The position numbers and the translations under genes were made by a program. From Theobroma cacao (Eukaryota; Streptophyta; Magnoliopsida; Malvales; Malvaceae), in assembly GCF_000208745.1 (NCBI RefSeq), contig NC_030854.1, forward strand, positions 39,152,111 to 39,216,110: a stretch of DNA of 64,000 nucleotides, written 5' to 3'. Positions within the stretch are counted from its first letter, which is position 1. The number at the start of each line of letters is the position of its first letter. A model generated the notes under the pieces. The model was not told the origin of the DNA and did not search any database. It saw only the letters and a program-made list of their open reading frames with translations. Positions 62,210 to 64,000 of this stretch are shown here, piece by piece.

Positions 62210-64000
62210 TGCTTTTCTCTGCTCCCCAAATCTTGAGAGGGAAAAAGCCAAAGCTTGAATCTTGCAGATGAGTTTTTAAATTGTAATGTAGCAGTAAGCT
62301 TAATTTAGTACATGATTAATAAAGACAGAGAAGGTTTAAAAGAAAATGGTAATTTATGGCTAGTGCACAGTTGTGATTAGGAAATGTTGCTCCTTTCAAG
62401 TCAAGGAGCCAAATACGGAAGAAGAAGAAGAATGCAGCTCGTAAATCTGCAAATTCAAGGAGCCGTGTGTTGGGGGGTGATTGGAGAGAGGGAGATGCCA
62501 ATTGCAAAGCACAGTGCTTTTGCCGGGCTTTTTCGAGGTTATAATACTGGGAGGAGCACGTATGGAATCTAAGAGAAGGGCTAAGTAGAGCAAGAGTTGG
62601 CAGGCATCCTAAGTAACAGGCAATTGGAGCACCGTGCGATTAGATTAGAAGAAAAGCAAGATGAAGGGGAGGTGGTCGGGGGAAATGTCTTGATATTATA
62701 CAAGAAAGAGATTGGATTTGGAAGAATTGTAGCGGTAGTGGTACACAGAGAATTCAGATTTCATACTAGTTATTTATTTAATTAATAATTGTGGTCTCCT
62801 CCATGCTATGGATATCGGCGGTGCTTCGGCTCACACTCACAGGATTTTGCCTTCCAGCTGTTTTCAGCCCAAGGGAGGTACTCGTTATTTATCTCATGGT
62901 CATGGGCGCAAGTGAAGTGTAAACTTGTATGTTTGATTAAAGAAGAAAGATTTATTACCAAGAATTGCAGTTTGATGCTTCTCATCTGCTTATGTAACTT
63001 TTTCTCAATTATTATTAGTATTTAAGCATGGCAGGCAGAAATGGGCAACAGTAACCTTGACCCTTGCATGCTCCATGTGTGATTCTTCTTAGTGTCTCGA
63101 TCAACCAAATTAAGATTGGATGTAGATTTCCGACTATGATTAGCAGATTAATAAAAATATATAAATGGTAGGATACAAAATTTGGCATGCATGCTTATCA
63201 AGACTTAGAGGTTGTGATTTCACATCCCATTTAGTTATCATACCCGTCGACTTTATTGTTAGTCCAAATTAAATTAATGATGAAGCCTGACCGGGCAACA
63301 GCCATCGCTAGGAAGGACCAATTATATCTATCTAAATCCCCATAACAGCCCAGCATCTCTTGGTCTCGGTGGAATATCATTCTAACTTATTATCTATCTA
63401 TATATATATATATTCACCATTTCTTTATACATGGTTGGGTAAGCTAGCTACTTTTGAGTTGGGCTGCCCTTTTCCTAGAAAATTAGGTCCCAAACACGAG
63501 GACGATTGGTATCAGTTAGTTAGCAGGAATATGATAGTTACATGCTTCTCTTCTCTTGTCTTCTCTTACCAATTAAAACCACACAAGGGGCTCCTTTCCT
63601 TTAATTTGCGTACACGCAACTTTTTGCTCGCTGCACGTAAACATACATTCTGAGCTCCCATGTCAAACTGAATCTGTTAGCTAGGAAAATATGTAAAACT
63701 ACCATCCATGTCTGTGCTGCCTGTAATATTGGCAAGAAATGAAGAATGAGTGTGGATCCCGTGGAAGAGACACAACATCATTTACTGGTGAACCTCCCAA
63801 TTAACAGAAAGAGGAGTAGTGCATGTGAATGTGAGACAGTTGGATTTGGCCTCAGACCAGTAATCACATGCAGCTTTTGAGGTCCACCCAGCTCTGAGTA
63901 GGCGGAAAGAATCAGATGGATCATGGTCATATATAGTCTAGATCTGGGTGTTTTTTCTTGCAAGCCCTAAACCATACCATACCATACTACTCCCCACTTA
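62210..64000. other. PAE upstream region and right-edge intergenic DNA
   Basis: No gene is supported. A TATATAG motif near 63931-63938 could belong to a gene beyond the right edge. A short TA run lies at 63398-63412. ORFs present are short and unrecognised. Confidence 0.45.

Overview
The window is nuclear DNA from a flowering plant, most likely a eudicot and possibly a woody one. Supporting signs are AT-rich intergenic DNA, multi-exon genes with GT-AG introns, and plant-specific families (PIF3-type bHLH, MYB61-type R2R3-MYB, DYW-class PPR, type I MADS of the AGL80 kind, RCI2/LTI6, pectin acetylesterase). The species cannot be named from the sequence alone. Single N bases at 13598 and 18142, and a 102-bp adenine tract beside the second, mark places where the assembly is weak.

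Layout. 1-2940: 5' two-thirds of a minus-strand G-patch plus C2H2 zinc-finger gene that runs off the left edge. 2940-9950: mostly intergenic, with one small intronless plus-strand gene at 5029-5292 that has a clear TATA box. 9950-28140: a remodelled AGL80-like MADS-box array with two surviving minus-strand copies (10691-11410 and 26494-27117, the second frameshifted near its end). Between them lie 4.4-kb tandem units, a palindrome of about 4.6 kb made of LTR-like repeats, a 22-bp minisatellite, an inserted MITE-like element and a SINE-like insertion. 28140-31600: repeats and intergenic DNA. 31611-31900: a two-exon RCI2/LTI6 gene (minus) with a G-box/DRE promoter. 33763-35889: an intronless DYW-class PPR gene. 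39850-40260: a GC-richer island with G-boxes. 42400-46106: a PIF3-type gene with three short upstream ORFs. 53904-55472: a MYB61-type gene. 58083-62206: a twelve-exon minus-strand pectin acetylesterase gene.

The genes are independent transcription units typical of a plant chromosome arm, not an operon or pathway cluster. PIF3 (light signalling), MYB61 (carbon allocation, cell wall and stomata) and pectin acetylesterase (cell-wall remodelling) touch overlapping growth processes, but nothing here shows that they are coordinated.

The most unusual region is the AGL80 array. A tandem array appears to have been invaded by LTR-like repeats, so that one unit keeps the AGL80 promoter but has repeat DNA where the gene should be. 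The same repeats form a long inverted repeat that could produce double-stranded RNA beside reproductive MADS-box genes.
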